From Eledone cirrhosa (Eukaryota; Mollusca; Cephalopoda; Octopoda; Eledonidae), in contig OZ024744.1 of the NCBI GenBank assembly GCA_964016885.1, positions 110,754,536-110,818,535 on the forward strand: a DNA stretch of 64,000 bases, read 5' to 3'. Below the pieces are notes generated by a model that was given only the letters and a program-made list of their open reading frames with translations, was not told the origin of the DNA and searched no databases. A program made the translations under genes and the position numbers. Below, one piece after another: positions 1 through 14,564 of this stretch. Position 1 is the stretch's first letter; each line of letters starts with the position of its first letter.

Positions 1-610
1 GCCCTGATCACAGTAAAACTACACAATCACTATAACTTTTTTTGCCCTGAACACAGTAAAACTACACAAACCACTATAAATTTCCTTGCCCTGAAAACAG
101 TAAAACTTCACAATCCACTATACATTACCTTGCCCTGAACACACTAAAACTACACAATCCACTATAACTTACTTTGCCCTGAACACAGTAAAATTACACA
201 ATCCACTATAACTTAACTGGCCCTGAACACAGTAAAACTACACAATCCACTATAACTTACTTTGCCCTGAATACAGTAAAACTACACAATCCACTATAAA
301 TTACCTTGCCCTGAAAACAGTAAAACTACACAATCCACTATAAATTACCTTGCCCTGAAAACAGTAAAACTACACAATCCACTATAAATTACCTTGCCCT
401 GAACACAGTAAAACTACACAATCCACTATAACTTACTTTGCCATGAACACAGTAAAACTAAACAATCCAATATAACTTACCTTGCCCTGAACACAGTAAA
501 ATTACACAATCCACTATAACTGAACTGGCCCTGAACACAGTAAAACTACACAATCCACTATAACTTACCTTGCTCTGAACACAGTAAAACTACACAATCC
601 ACTATAACTT

Positions 611-2025
611 ACCTTGCCCTGAACACAGTAAAACTAAACAATCCACTATAACTTACATTGCCCTGAACACAGTAAAACTAAACAAACCACTATAAATTAC
701 CTTGCCCTGAACACAGTAAAATTACACAATCCATTATAGTTTACCTTGCCCTGAACACAGTAAAACTACACAATACACTATAAATTACCTTGCCCTGAAC
801 ACAGTAAAACTACACAATCCACTATAACTTGCCTTGCCCTGAACACAGTAAAACTACTTAATTCACTATAACTTACCTTGCCCTGAACACAGTAAAACTA
901 CACAATACACTATACCTAACCTTGCCCTGAACACAGTAAAACTACACAATCCACTATAACTTACCTTGCTCTGAACACAGTAAAACTACACAATCCACTA
1001 TACCTTACCTTGCCCTGAACACAGTAAAACTACACAATCCACTATAACTTAACTGGCCCTGAACACAGTAAACTACAGAATCCACTATAACTTACCTTGC
1101 ACTGAACAGAGTAAACTACAGAATCCACTATAACTTACCTTGCCCAGAACAAATTAAAACTACGTAATCCACTATACCTTACCTTGCCCTGAACACAGTA
1201 AAACTACACAATCCACTATAGCTTACATTGCTCTGAACACAGTAAAACTACACAATCCACTATAGCTTACCTTGCCCTGAACACAGTAAAACTACACAAT
1301 CCACTATAACTTACCTTGCCCTGAACACAGTAAAACTACACAATCCACTATAACTTACCTTGCCCTGAACACAGTAAACTACAGAATCCACTATAACTTA
1401 CCTTGCCCAGAACAAAGTAAAACTACGTAATCCACTATACCTTACCTTGCCCTGAACACAGTAAAATTACACAATCCACTATAGCTTACCTTGCCCCGAA
1501 AACAGTAAAACTACACAATCCACTATAACTTACCTTGCCCTGATCACAGTAAAACTACACAATCACTATAACTTTTTTTGCCCTGAACACAGTAAAACTA
1601 CACAAACCACTATAAATTTCCTTGCCCTGAACACAGTAAAACTACACAATCCACTATAACTTAACTGGCCCTGAACACACTAATCTACAGAATCCACTAT
1701 AACTTACCTTGCTCTGAACACAGGAAAACTACACAATCCACTATAACTTAACTGGCCCTGAACACAGTAAAACTACACAATCCACTATAACTTACCTTGC
1801 ACTGAACACAGTAAAACTACACAATCCACTATAACTAAACTGGCCCTGAACACACTAAACTACAGAATCCACTATAACTTACCTTGCTCTGAACACAGGA
1901 AAACTAAACAATCCACTATAACTTAACTAGCCCTGAACACTGTAAAACTACACAATCCACTATAACTGAACTGGCCCTGAACACAGTAAAACTAAACAAT
2001 CCACTATAAGTTACCTTGCTCTGAA
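611..2025 (+). repeat. HOR copy, partner of 4,389-5,760
   Basis: Variant monomers run here in the same order as at 4,389-5,760, at an offset of 3,778 bp (86 monomers less 6 bp). The offset drops to 3,734 and back twice, because whole monomers are present in one copy only. This copy has an extra monomer near 960-1,005 (with CTATACCTTACC) and one near 1,795-1,838. The partner has an extra CTCTAAACACAG monomer near 5,350. Shared landmarks are ACTTAATTCACTATAAC, the CTGATCACAG monomer with a seven-T run, and ACTAATCTACAG. Bases 1-90 repeat that CTGATCACAG/T-run pair again, at a 1,537-bp offset from 1,538. Confidence 0.8.
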
Positions 2026-2160
2026 CACAGTAAAACTATACAATCCACTATAACTTACTTTGCCCTGAACACAGTAAAACTACACAAACAACTATAAATT
2101 ACCTTACCCTCAAAACAGTAAAACTACACTATCCACTATGAATTACCTTGCCCTGAACAC

Positions 2161-3800
2161 ACTAAAACTACACAATCCACTATAACTTACTTTGCCCTGA
2201 ACACAGTAAAATTACACAATCCACTATAACTTAACTGGCACTGAACACAGTAAAACTACACAATCCACTATAGCTTACCTTGCCCTGAAAACAGTAAAAC
2301 TACACAATCCACTATAGCTTACCTTGCCCTGAACCCATTAAAACTACACAATCCACTATAACTTACCTTGCCCTGAACACAGTAAAACTACACAATCCAC
2401 TATAAATTACCTTACCCAGAACACAGTAAAACTACACAATCCACTATAACTTACCTTGCCCTGAACACATTAAAACTATACAATCCACGATAACTTACCT
2501 TGCCCTGAACACAGTAAAACAACACAATCCACTATAAATTACCTTACCCTGAACACAGTAAAACTACACAATCCACTATAACTTACTTTGCCCTGAACAC
2601 AGTAAAACTACACAATCCAATATAAATTACCTTGCCCTGAAAACAGTAAAACTACACGATCCACTATAAATTACCTTGCCCTGAACACAGTAAAACTACA
2701 CAATCCACTATAACTTACTTTGCCATGAACACAGTAAATCTAAACAATCCACTATAACTTACCTTGCCCTGAACACAGTAAAACTACACAATCCACTATA
2801 ACTGAACTGGCCCTGAACACAGTAAAACTACACAATCCACTACAACTTAATTGGCCCTGAACACAGTAAAACTACACAATCCACTATAACTTAACTGGCC
2901 CTGAACACAGTAAAACTACACAATCCACTATAACTTACCTTGCTCTGAACACAGTAAAACTACACAATCCACTATAACTTAACTGGCCCTGAACACAGTA
3001 AAACTACACAATCCACTATAACTTACCTTGCCCTGAACACAGTAAAACTAAACAATCCACTATAACTTACATTGCCCTGAACACAGTAAAACTAAACAAA
3101 CCACTATAAATTACCTTGCCCTGAACACAGTAAAATTACACAATCCACTATAGTTTACCTTGCCCTGAACACAGTAAAACTACACAATCTACTATAAATT
3201 ACCTTGCCCTGAACACAGTAAAACTACACAATCCACTATAACTTGCCTTGCCCTGAACACAGTAAAACTACTTAATTCACTATAACTTACCTTGCCCTGA
3301 ACACAGTAAAACTACACAATACACTATACCTAACCTTGCCCTGAACACAGTAAAACTACACAATCCACTATAAATTACCTTGCTCTAAACACAGTAAAGC
3401 TAGACAATCCACTATAACTTACCTTGCCCTGAACACAGTAAAACTACACAATCCACTATAACTTAACTGGCCCTGAACACAGTAAAACTACACAATCCAC
3501 TATAACTTAACTGGCCCTGAACACAGTAAAACTACACAATCCACTATATCTAAACCTTGCTCTGAACACAGGAAAACTACACAATCCACTATAACTTAAC
3601 TGGCCCTGAACACACTAAACTACAGAATCCACTATAACTTAACTGACCCTGAACACAGTAAAACTACACAATCCACTATAAGTTACCTTGCTCTGAACAC
3701 AGGAAAACTACACAATCCACTATAACTTAACTGGCCCTGTACACTGTAAATCTACACAATCCACTATAACTGAACTGGCACTGAACTCAGTAAAACTACA
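2161..3800 (+). repeat. Diverged HOR copy, partner of 5,763-7,402
   Basis: Variants line up with 5,763-7,402 at an offset of 3,602 bp (82 monomers less 6 bp): ACTAAAACTAC at 2,161 and 5,763, CTCTAAACACAG at 3,383 and 6,985, TATCTAAACC at 3,547 and 7,149. In the middle the offset rises by 44 and falls back. The 5,763 copy has gained a CCCCGAAAACAATAAAAC monomer near 6,236-6,280, and it has lost one of the CAACTTAATTGG monomers found near 2,840 here. Alignment ends near 3,800. Substitutions are more numerous than between the 3,959-bp pair, so this looks like an older relative. Confidence 0.75.
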
Positions 3801-4388
3801 CAATCCACTATAAGTTACCTTGCTCTGAACACAGTAAAACTACACAATCCACTATAACTTACTTTGCCCTGAACACAGTAAAACTACACAAACAACTATA
3901 AATTACCTTACCCTGAACACAGTAAAACTACACGATCCACTATAACTTACTTTACCCTGAACACAGTAAAACTACACAAACCAATATAACTTACCTTGCC
4001 CCGAAAACAGTAAAACTACACTATCCACTATAACTTACTTTGCCATGAACACAGTAAAACTACACAATCCACTATAACTTACTTTGCCATGAACACAGTA
4101 AAACTACACAATCCACTATAACTTACTTTGCCCTGAACACAGTAAAACTACACAATCCACTATAACTTAACTGGCCCTGAACACAGTAAAACTACACAAT
4201 CCATAATAAGTTACCTTGCTCTGAACAGAGTAAAACTACACAATCCACTATACCTTACCTTGCCCTGAAAACAGTAAAACTACACAATCCACTATAGCTT
4301 ACCTTGCCCTGAACACATTAAAACTACACAATCCACTATAACTTACCTTGCCCTGAACAAAGTAAAACTACACAATCCACTATAAATT

Positions 4389-5760
4389 ACCTTGCCCTGA
4401 ACACAGTAAAACTAAACAATCCACTATAACTTACATTGCCCTGAACACAGTAAAACTAAACAAACCACTATAAATTACCTTACCCTGAACACAGTAAAAT
4501 TACACAATCCACTATAGTTTACCTTGCCCTGAACACAGTAAAACTACACAATCCACTATAAATTACCTTGCCCTGAACACAGTAAAACTACACAATCCAC
4601 TATAACTTGCCTTGCCCTGAACACAGTAAAACTACTTAATTCACTATAACTTACCTTGCCCTGAACACAGTAAAACTACACAATACACTATACCTAACCT
4701 TGCCCTGAACACAGTAAAACTACACAATCCACTATAACTTACCTTGCCCTGAACACAGTAAAACTACACAATCCACTATAACTTAACTGGCCCTGAACAC
4801 AGTAAACTACAGAATCCACTATAACTTGCCTTGCACTGAACACAGTAAACTACAGAATCCACTATAACTTACCTTGCCCAGAACAAATTAAAACTACGTA
4901 ATCCACTATACCTTACCTTGCCCTGAACACAGTAAAACTACACAATCCACTATAGCTTACATTGCTCTGAACACAGTAAAACTACACAATCCACTATAGC
5001 TTACCTTGCCCTGAACACAGTAAAACTACACAATCCACTATAACTTACCTTGCCCTGAACACAGTAAAACTACACAATCCACTATAACTTACCTTGCCCT
5101 GAACACAGTAAACTACAGAATCCACTATAACTTACCTTGCCCAGAACAAAGTAAAACTACGTAATCCACTATACCTTACCTTGCCCTGAACACAGTAAAA
5201 TTACACAATCCACTATAGCTTACCTTGCCCCGAAAACAGTAAAACTACACAATCCACTATAACTTACCTTGCCCTGATCACAGTAAAACTACACAATCAC
5301 TATAACTTTTTTTGCCCTGAACACAGTAAAACTACACAAACCACTATAAATTTCCCTGCTCTAAACACAGTAAAGCTAGACAATCCACTATAACTTACCT
5401 TGCCCTGAACACAGTAAAACTACACAATCCACTATAACTTAACTGGCCCTGAACACACTAATCTACAGAATCCACTATAACTTACCTTGCTCTGAACACA
5501 GGAAAACTACACAATCCACTATAACTTAACTGGCCCTGAACACAGTAAAACTACACAATCCACTATAACTAAACTGGCCCTGAACACACTAAACTACAGA
5601 ATCCACTATAACTTACCTTGCTCTGAACACAGGAAAACTAAACAATCCACTATAACTTAACTAGCCCTGTACACTGTAAAACTACACAATCCACTATAAC
5701 TGAACTGGCCCTGAACACAGTAAAACTAAACAATCCACTATAAGTTACCTTGCTCTGAAC
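4389..5760 (+). repeat. HOR copy, partner of 611-2,025
   Basis: This is the second copy of the segment at 611-2,025. It ends at the start of the block shared with 2,161-3,800. Its part from 5,186 to 5,750 recurs again at 19,955-20,519 at an offset of 14,769. It carries the CTCTAAACACAG/AAAGCTAGAC monomer near 5,353 that the first copy lacks, and it lacks the monomer found at 1,795-1,838. Confidence 0.8.
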
Positions 5761-8700
5761 ACACTAAAACTACACAATCCACTATAACTTACTTTGCCCT
5801 GAACACAGTAAAATTACACAATCCACTATAACTTAACTGGCCCTGAACACAGTAAAACTACACAATCCACTATAGCTTACCTTGCCCTGAAAACAGTAAA
5901 ACTACACAATCCACTATAGCTTACCTTGCCCTGAACACATTAAAACTACACAATCCACTATAACTTACCTTGCCCTGAACACAGTAAAACTACACAATCC
6001 ACTATAAATTACCTTACCCAGAACACAGTAAAACTACACAATCCACTATAACTTACCTTGCCCTGAACACATTAAAACTATACAATCCACGATAACTTAC
6101 CTTGCCCTGAACACAGTAAAAAAACACAATCCACTATAAATTACCTTACCCTGAACACAGTAAAACTACACAATCCACTATAACTTACTTTGCCCTGAAC
6201 ACAGTAAAACTACACAAACCACTATAACTTACCTTGCCCCGAAAACAATAAAACTACACAATCCACTATAAATTACCTTGCCCTGAAAACAGTAAAACTA
6301 CACAATCCACTATAAATTACCTTGCCCTGAACACAGTAAAACTACACAATCCACTATAACTTACTTTGCCATGAACACAGTAAAACTAAACAATCCACTA
6401 TAACTTACCTTGCCCTGAACACAGTAAAACTACACAAACCACTATAATTGAACTGGCCCTGAACACAGTAAAACTACACAATCCACTATAACTTAACTGG
6501 CCCTGAACACAGTAAAACTACACAATCCACTATAACTTACCTTGCTCTGAACACAGTAAAACTACACAATCCACTATAACTTAACTGGCCCTGAACACAG
6601 TAAAACTACACAATCCACTATAACTTACCTTGCCCTGAACACAGTAAAACTAAACAATCCACTATAACTTACATTGCCCTGAACACAGTAAAACTAAACA
6701 AACGACTATAAATTACCTTGCCCTGAACACAGTAAAATTACACAATCCACTATAGTTTACCTTGCCCTGAACACAGTAAAACTACACAATCCACTATAAA
6801 TTACCTTGCCCTGAACACAGTAAAACTACACAATCCACTATAACTTGCCTTGCCCTGAACACAGTAAAACTACTTAATTCACTATCACTTACCTTGCCCT
6901 GAACACAGTAAAACTACACAATACACTATACCTAACCTTGCCCTGAACACAGTAAAACTACACAATCCACTATAAATTACCTTGCTCTAAACACAGTAAA
7001 GCTAGACAATCCACTATAACTTACCTTGCCCTGAACACAGTAAAACTACACAATCCACTATAACTTAACTGGCCCTGAACACAGTAAAACTACACAATCC
7101 ACTATAACTTAACTGGCCCTGAACACAGTAAAACTACACAATCCACTATATCTAAACCTTGCTCTGAACACAGGAAAACTACACAATCCACTATAACTTA
7201 ACTGGCCCTGAACACACTAAACTACAGAATCCACTATAACTTAACTGACCCTGAACACAGTAAAACTACACAATCCACTATAAGTTACCTTGCTCTGAAC
7301 ACAGGAAAACTACACAATCCACTATAACTTAACTGGCCCTGAACACTGTAAAACTACACAATCCACTATAACTGAACTGGCCCTGAACACAGTAAAACTA
7401 CACAATCCACTATAACTTAACTGGCCCTGAACACAGTAAAACTACACAATGCACTATAACTAAACTGGCCCTGAACACACTAAACTACAGAATCCACTAT
7501 AACTTACCTTGCTCTGAACACAGGAAAACTAAACAATCCACTATAACTTAACTAGCCCTGAACACTGTAAAACTACACAATCCACTATAACTGAACTGGC
7601 CCTGAACACAGTAAAACTAAACAATCCACTATAAATTACCTTGCTCTGAACACAGTAAAACTACACAATCCACTATAACTTACTTTGCCCTGAACACAGT
7701 AAAACTACACAAACAACTATAAATTACCTTACCCTGAAAACAGTAAAACTACACTATCCACTATGAATTACCTTGCCCTGAAAACAGTAAAACTTCACAA
7801 TCCACTATACATTACCTTGCCCTGAACACACTAAAACTACACAATCCACTATAAATTACTTTGCTCTGAACACAGTAAAATTACACAATCCACTATAACT
7901 TAACTGTCCCTGAACACAGTAAAACTACACAATCCACTATAGCTTACCTTGCCCTGAAAACAGTAAAACTACACAATCCACTATAGCTTACCTTGCCCTG
8001 AACACAGTAAAACTACACAATCCACTATAACTTACCTTGCCCTGAACACAGTAAAACTACACGATCCACTATAAATTACCTTACCCAGAACACAGTAAAA
8101 CTACACAATCCACTATAACTTACCTTGCCCTGAACACAGTAAAACAACACAATCCACTATAAATTACCTTACCCTGAACACAGTAAAACTACACAATCCA
8201 CTATAACTTACTTTGCCCTGAACACAGTAAAACTACACAAACCACTATAACTTACCTTGCCCCGAAAACAATAAAACTACACAATCCACTATAAATTACC
8301 TTGCCCTGAAAACAGTAAAACTACACAATCCACTATAAATTACCTTGCCCTGAACACAGTAAAACTACACAATCCACTATAACTTACTTTGCCATGAACA
8401 CAGTAAAACTAAACAATCCACTATATCTTACCTTGCCCTGAACACAGTAAAACTACACAATCCACTATAACTGAACTGGCCCTGAACACAGTAAAACTAC
8501 ACAATCCACTACAACTTAATTGGCCCTGAACACAGTAAAACTACACAATCCACTATAACTTAACTGGCCCTGAACACAGTAAAACTACACAATCCACTAT
8601 AACTTACCTTGCTCTGAACACAGTAAAACTACACAATCCACTATAACTTAACTCGCCCTGAACACAGTAAAACTACACAATCCACTATAACTTACCTTGC

Positions 8701-9624
8701 CCTGAACACAGTAAAACTAAACAATCCACTATAACTTACATTGCCCTGAACACAGTAAAACTAAACAAAACACTATAAATTACCTTGCCCTGAACACAGT
8801 AAAATTACACAATCCACTATAGTTTACCTTGCCCTGAACACAGTAAAACTACACAATCCACTATAAATTACCTTGCCCTGAACACAGTAAAACTACACAA
8901 TCCACTATAACTTGCCTTGCCCTGAACACAGTAAAACTACTTAATTCACTATAACTTACCTTGCCCTGAACACAGTAAAACTACACAATACACGATAACT
9001 TAACTGGCCCTGAACACAGTAAAACTACACAATCCATAATAAGTTACCTTACTCTGAACAGAGTAAAACTACACAATCCACTATACCTTACCTTGCCCTG
9101 AAAACAGTAAAACTACACAATCCACTATAGCTTACCTTGCCCTGAACACATTAAAACTACACAATCCACTATAACTTACCTTGCCCTGAACAAAGTAAAA
9201 CTACACAATCCACTATAAATTACCTTACCCAGAACACAGTAAAACTACACAATCCACTATAACTTACCTTGCCCTGAACACATTAAAACTATACAATCCA
9301 CGATAACTTACCTTGCCCTGTACACAGTAAAACAACACAATCCACTATAAATTACCTTACCCTGAACACAGTAAAACTACACAATCCACTATAACTTACT
9401 TTGCCCTGAACCCAGTAAAACTACACAATCCACTATAAATAACCTTGCCCTGAACACAATAAAACTACACAATCCACTATAACTTACTTTGCCATGAACA
9501 CAGTAAAACTATACAATCCACTATAACTTACTTTGCCATGAACACAGTAAAACTAAACAATCCACTATAACTTACCTTGCCATGAACACAGTAAAACTAC
9601 ACAATCCACTCTAACTTAACTGGC
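5666..9624 (+). repeat. 3,959-bp higher-order repeat, copy 1
   Basis: This is the first of two adjacent 90-monomer units. Private variants recur exactly 3,959 bp later: CTATCACTTACC (6,883 and 10,842), AAAAAAACACAATCC (6,117 and 10,076), CAATGCACTATAAC (7,447 and 11,406), TATATCTTACC (8,423 and 12,382), AACTCGCCCTG (8,650 and 12,609) and CACTCTAACTT (9,607 and 13,566). No whole-monomer gain or loss separates the copies, and only a handful of substitutions were noticed over almost 4 kb. 3,959 is 90 x 44 less 1; 43-bp and 45-bp monomers inside the unit account for the odd base. Its first 1.7 kb is related to 2,161-3,800. Confidence 0.92.
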
Positions 9625-12600
9625 CCTGAACACTGTAAAACTACACAATCCACTATAACTGAACTGGCCCTGAACACAGTAAAACTAAACAATCCACTAT
9701 AAGTTACCTTGCTCTGAACACACTAAAACTACACAATCCACTATAACTTACTTTGCCCTGAACACAGTAAAATTACACAATCCACTATAACTTAACTGGC
9801 CCTGAACACAGTAAAACTACACAATCCACTATAGCTTACCTTGCCCTGAAAACAGTAAAACTACACAATCCACTATAGCTTACCTTGCCCTGAACACATT
9901 AAAACTACACAATCCACTATAACTTACCTTGCCCTGAACACAGTAAAACTACACAATCCACTATAAATTACCTTACCCAGAACACAGTAAAACTACACAA
10001 TCCACTATAACTTACCTTGCCCTGAACACATTAAAACTATACAATCCACGATAACTTACCTTGCCCTGAACACAGTAAAAAAACACAATCCACTATAAAT
10101 TACCTTACCCTGAACACAGTAAAACTACACAATCCACTATAACTTACTTTGCCCTGAACACAGTAAAACTACACAAACCACTATAACTTACCTTGCCCCG
10201 AAAACAATAAAACTACACAATCCACTATAAATTACCTTGCCCTGAAAACAGTAAAACTACACAATCCACTATAAATTACCTTGCCCTGAACACAGTAAAA
10301 CTACACAATCCACTATAACTTACTTTGCCATGAACACAGTAAAACTAAATAATCCACTATAACTTACCTTGCCCTGAACACAGTAAAACTACACAAACCA
10401 CTATAATTGAACTGGCCCTGAACACAGTAAAACTACACAATCCACTATAACTTAACTGGCCCTGAACACAGTAAAACTACACAATCCACTATAACTTACC
10501 TTGCTCTGAACACAGTAAAACTACACAATCCACTATAACTTAACTGGCCCTGAACACAGTAAAACTACACAATCCACTATAACTTACCTTGCCCTGAACA
10601 CAGTAAAACTAAACAATCCACTATAACTTACATTGCCCTGAACACAGTAAAACTAAACAAACCACTATAAATTACCTTGCCCTGAACACAGTAAAATTAC
10701 ACAATCCACTATAGTTTACCTTGCCCTGAACACAGTAAAACTACACAATCCACTATAAATTACCTTGCCCTGAACACAGTAAAACTACACAATCCACTAT
10801 AACTTGCCTTGCCCTGAACACAGTAAAACTACTTAATTCACTATCACTTACCTTGCCCTGAACACAGTAAAACTACACAATACACTATACCTAACCTTGC
10901 CCTGAACACAGTAAAACTACACAATCCACTATAAATTACCTTGCTCTAAACACAGTAAAGCTAGACAATCCACTATAACTTACCTTGCCCTGAACACAGT
11001 AAAACTACACAATCCACTATAACTTAACTGGCCCTGAACACAGTAAAACTACACAATCCACTATAACTTAACTGGCCCTGAACACAGTAAAACTACACAA
11101 TCCACTATATCTAAACCTTGCTCTGAACACAGGAAAACTACACAATCCACTATAACTTAACTGGCCCTGAACACACTAAACTACAGAATCCACTATAACT
11201 TAACTGACCCTGAACACAGTAAAACTACACAATCCACTATAAGTTACCTTGCTCTGAACACAGGAAAACTACACAATCCACTATAACTTAACTGGCCCTG
11301 AACACTGTAAAACTACACAATCCACTATAACTGAACTGGCCCTGAACACAGTAAAACTACACAATCCACTATAACTTAACTGGCCCTGAACACAGTAAAA
11401 CTACACAATGCACTATAACTAAACTGGCCCTGAACACACTAAACTACAGAATCCACTATAACTTACCTTGCTCTGAACACAGGAAAACTAAACAATCCAC
11501 TATAACTTAACTAGCCCTGAACACTGTAAAACTACACAATCCACTATAACTGAACTGGCCCTGAACACAGTAAAACTAAACAATCCACTATAAATTACCT
11601 TGCTCTGAACACAGTAAAACTACACAATCCACTATAACTTACTTTGCCCTGAACACAGTAAAACTACACAAACAACTATAAATTACCTTACCCTGAAAAC
11701 AGTAAAACTACACTATCCACTATGAATTACCTTGCCCTGAAAACAGTAAAACTTCACAATCCACTATACATTACCTTGCCCTGAACACACTAAAACTACA
11801 CAATCCACTATAAATTACTTTGCTCTGAACACAGTAAAATTACACAATCCACTATAACTTAACTGTCCCTGAACACAGTAAAACTACACAATCCACTATA
11901 GCTTACCTTGCCCTGAAAACAGTAAAACTACACAATCCACTATAGCTTACCTTGCCCTGAACACAGTAAAACTAAACAATCCACTATAACTTACCTTGCC
12001 CTGAACACAGTAAAACTACACGATCCACTATAAATTACCTTACCCAGAACACAGTAAAACTACACAATCCACTATAACTTACCTTGCCCTGAACACAGTA
12101 AAACAACACAATCCACTATAAATTACCTTACCCTGAACACAGTAAAACTACACAATCCACTATAACTTACTTTGCCCTGAACACAGTAAAACTACACAAA
12201 CCACTATAACTTACCTTGCCCCGAAAACAATAAAACTACACAATCCACTATAAATTACCTTGCCCTGAAAACAGTAAAACTACACAATCCACTATAAATT
12301 ACCTTGCCCTGAACACAGTAAAACTACACAATCCACTATAACTTACTTTGCCATGAACACAGTAAAACTAAACAATCCACTATATCTTACCTTGCCCTGA
12401 ACACAGTAAAACTACACAATCCACTATAACTGAACTGGCCCTGAACACAGTAAAACTACACAATCCACTACAACTTAATTGGCCCTGAACACAGTAAAAC
12501 TACACAATCCACTATAACTTAACTGGCCCTGAACACAGTGAAACTACACAATCCACTATAACTTACCTTGCTCTGAACACAGTAAAACTACACAATCCAC

Positions 12601-13583
12601 TATAACTTAACTCGCCCTGAACACAGTAAAACTACACAATCCACTATAACTTACCTTGCCCTGAACACAGTAAAACTAAACAATCCACTATAACTTACAT
12701 TGCCCTGAACACAGTAAAACTAAACAAAACACTATAAATTACCTTGCCCTGAACACAGTAAAATTACACAATCCACTATAGTTTACCTTGCCCTGAACAC
12801 AGTAAAACTACACAATCCACTATAAATTACCTTGCCCTGAACACAGTAAAACTACACAATCCACTATAACTTGCCTTGCCCTGAACACAGTAAAACTACT
12901 TAATTCACTATAACTTACCTTGCCCTGAACACAGTAAAACTACACAATACACGATAACTTAACTGGCCCTGAACACAGTAAAACTACACAATCCATAATA
13001 AGTTACCTTACTCTGAACAGAGTAAAACTACACAATCCACTATACCTTACCTTGCCCTGAAAACAGTAAAACTACACAATCCACTATAGCTTACCTTGCC
13101 CTGAACCCAGTAAAACTACACAATCCACTATAACTTACCTTGCCCTGAACAAAGTAAAACTACACAATCCACTATAAATTACCTTACCCAGAACACAGTA
13201 AAACTACACAATCCACTATAACTTACCTTGCCCTGAACACATTAAAACTATACAATCCACGATAACTTACCTTGCCCTGTACACAGTAAAACAACACAAT
13301 CCACTATAAATTACCTTACCCTGAACACAGTAAAACTACACAATCCACTATAACTTACTTTGCCCTGAACCCAGTAAAACTACACAATCCACTATAAATA
13401 ACCTTGCCCTGAACACAGTAAAACTACACAATCCACTATAACTTACTTTGCCATGAACACAGTAAAACTACACAATCCACTATAACTTACTTTGCCATGA
13501 ACACAGTAAAACTAAACAATCCACTATAACTTACCTTGCCATGAACACAGTAAAACTACACAATCCACTCTAACTTAACTGGC
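9625..13583 (+). repeat. 3,959-bp higher-order repeat, copy 2
   Basis: This is the direct tandem copy of 5,666-9,624. Differences noticed are few: C to A in one ACTACACAATCC near 11,974, A to G making CAGTGAAACTAC near 12,540, and a CACATTAAAAC monomer read as CCCAGTAAAAC near 13,106. The left junction lies near 9,625, where copy 1 reads CTGTACACTG and copy 2 CTGAACACTG. The right end is just after the CACTCTAACTT landmark, near 13,583. The last 1.7 kb (11,870 onward) seeds further copies downstream. Confidence 0.92.
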
Positions 13584-14564
13584 CCTGAACACAGTAAAAC
13601 TACACAATCCACTATAACTTAATTGGCCCTGAACACAGTAAAACTACACAATCCACTATAACTTAACTGGCCCTGAACACAGTAAAACTACACAATCCAC
13701 TATAACTTACCTTGCTCTGAACACAGTAAAACTACACAATCCACTATAACTTAACTGGCCCTAAACACAGTAAAACTACACAATCCACTATAACTTACCT
13801 TGCCCTGAACACAGTAAAACTAAACAATCCACTATAACTTACATTGCCCTGAACACAGTAAAACTAAACAAACCACTATAAATTACCTTGCCCTGAACAC
13901 AGTAAAATTACACAATCCACTATAGTTTACCTTGCCCTGAACACAGTAAAACTACACAATCCACTATAAATTACCTTGCCCTGAACACAGTAAAACTACA
14001 CAATCCACTATAACTTGCCTTGCCCTGAACACAGTAAAACTACTTAATTCACTATAACTTACCTTGCCCTGAACACAGTAAAACTACACAATACACTATA
14101 CCTAACCTTGCCCTGAACACAGTAAAACTACACAATCCACTATAACTTACCTTGCTCTGAACACAGTAAAACTACACAATCCACTATACCTTACCTTGCC
14201 CTTAACACAGTAAAACTACACAATCCACTATAACTTAACTGGCCCTGAACACAGTAAACTACAGAATCCACTATAACTTACCTTGCCCAGAACAAATTAA
14301 AACTATGTAATCCACTATAGCTTACCTTGCCCTGAACACAGTAAAACTACACAATCCACTATAGCTTACCTTGCCCTGAACACAGTAAAACTACGTGATC
14401 CACTATAACTTACCTTGCCCTGAACACAGTAAAACTACACAATCCACTATAACTTACCTTGCCCTGAACACAGTAAACTACAGAATCCACTATAACTTAC
14501 CTTACCCAGAACAAAGTAAAACTATGTAATCCACTATAACTTATGTTGCCCTGAACACAGTAAA
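13070..14564 (+). repeat. 1,494-bp tandem unit, copy 1
   Basis: A 34-monomer segment (1,494 bp, 34 x 44 less 2) that overlaps the end of the second 3,959-bp unit and is directly followed by its copy. It carries CACTCTAACTT (13,566), ACTTAATTCAC (14,042), the CCCTTAACACAG monomer (14,198), CTACGTGATCC (14,391) and CTATGTAATCC followed by TTATGTTGCC (14,532). Confidence 0.85.
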
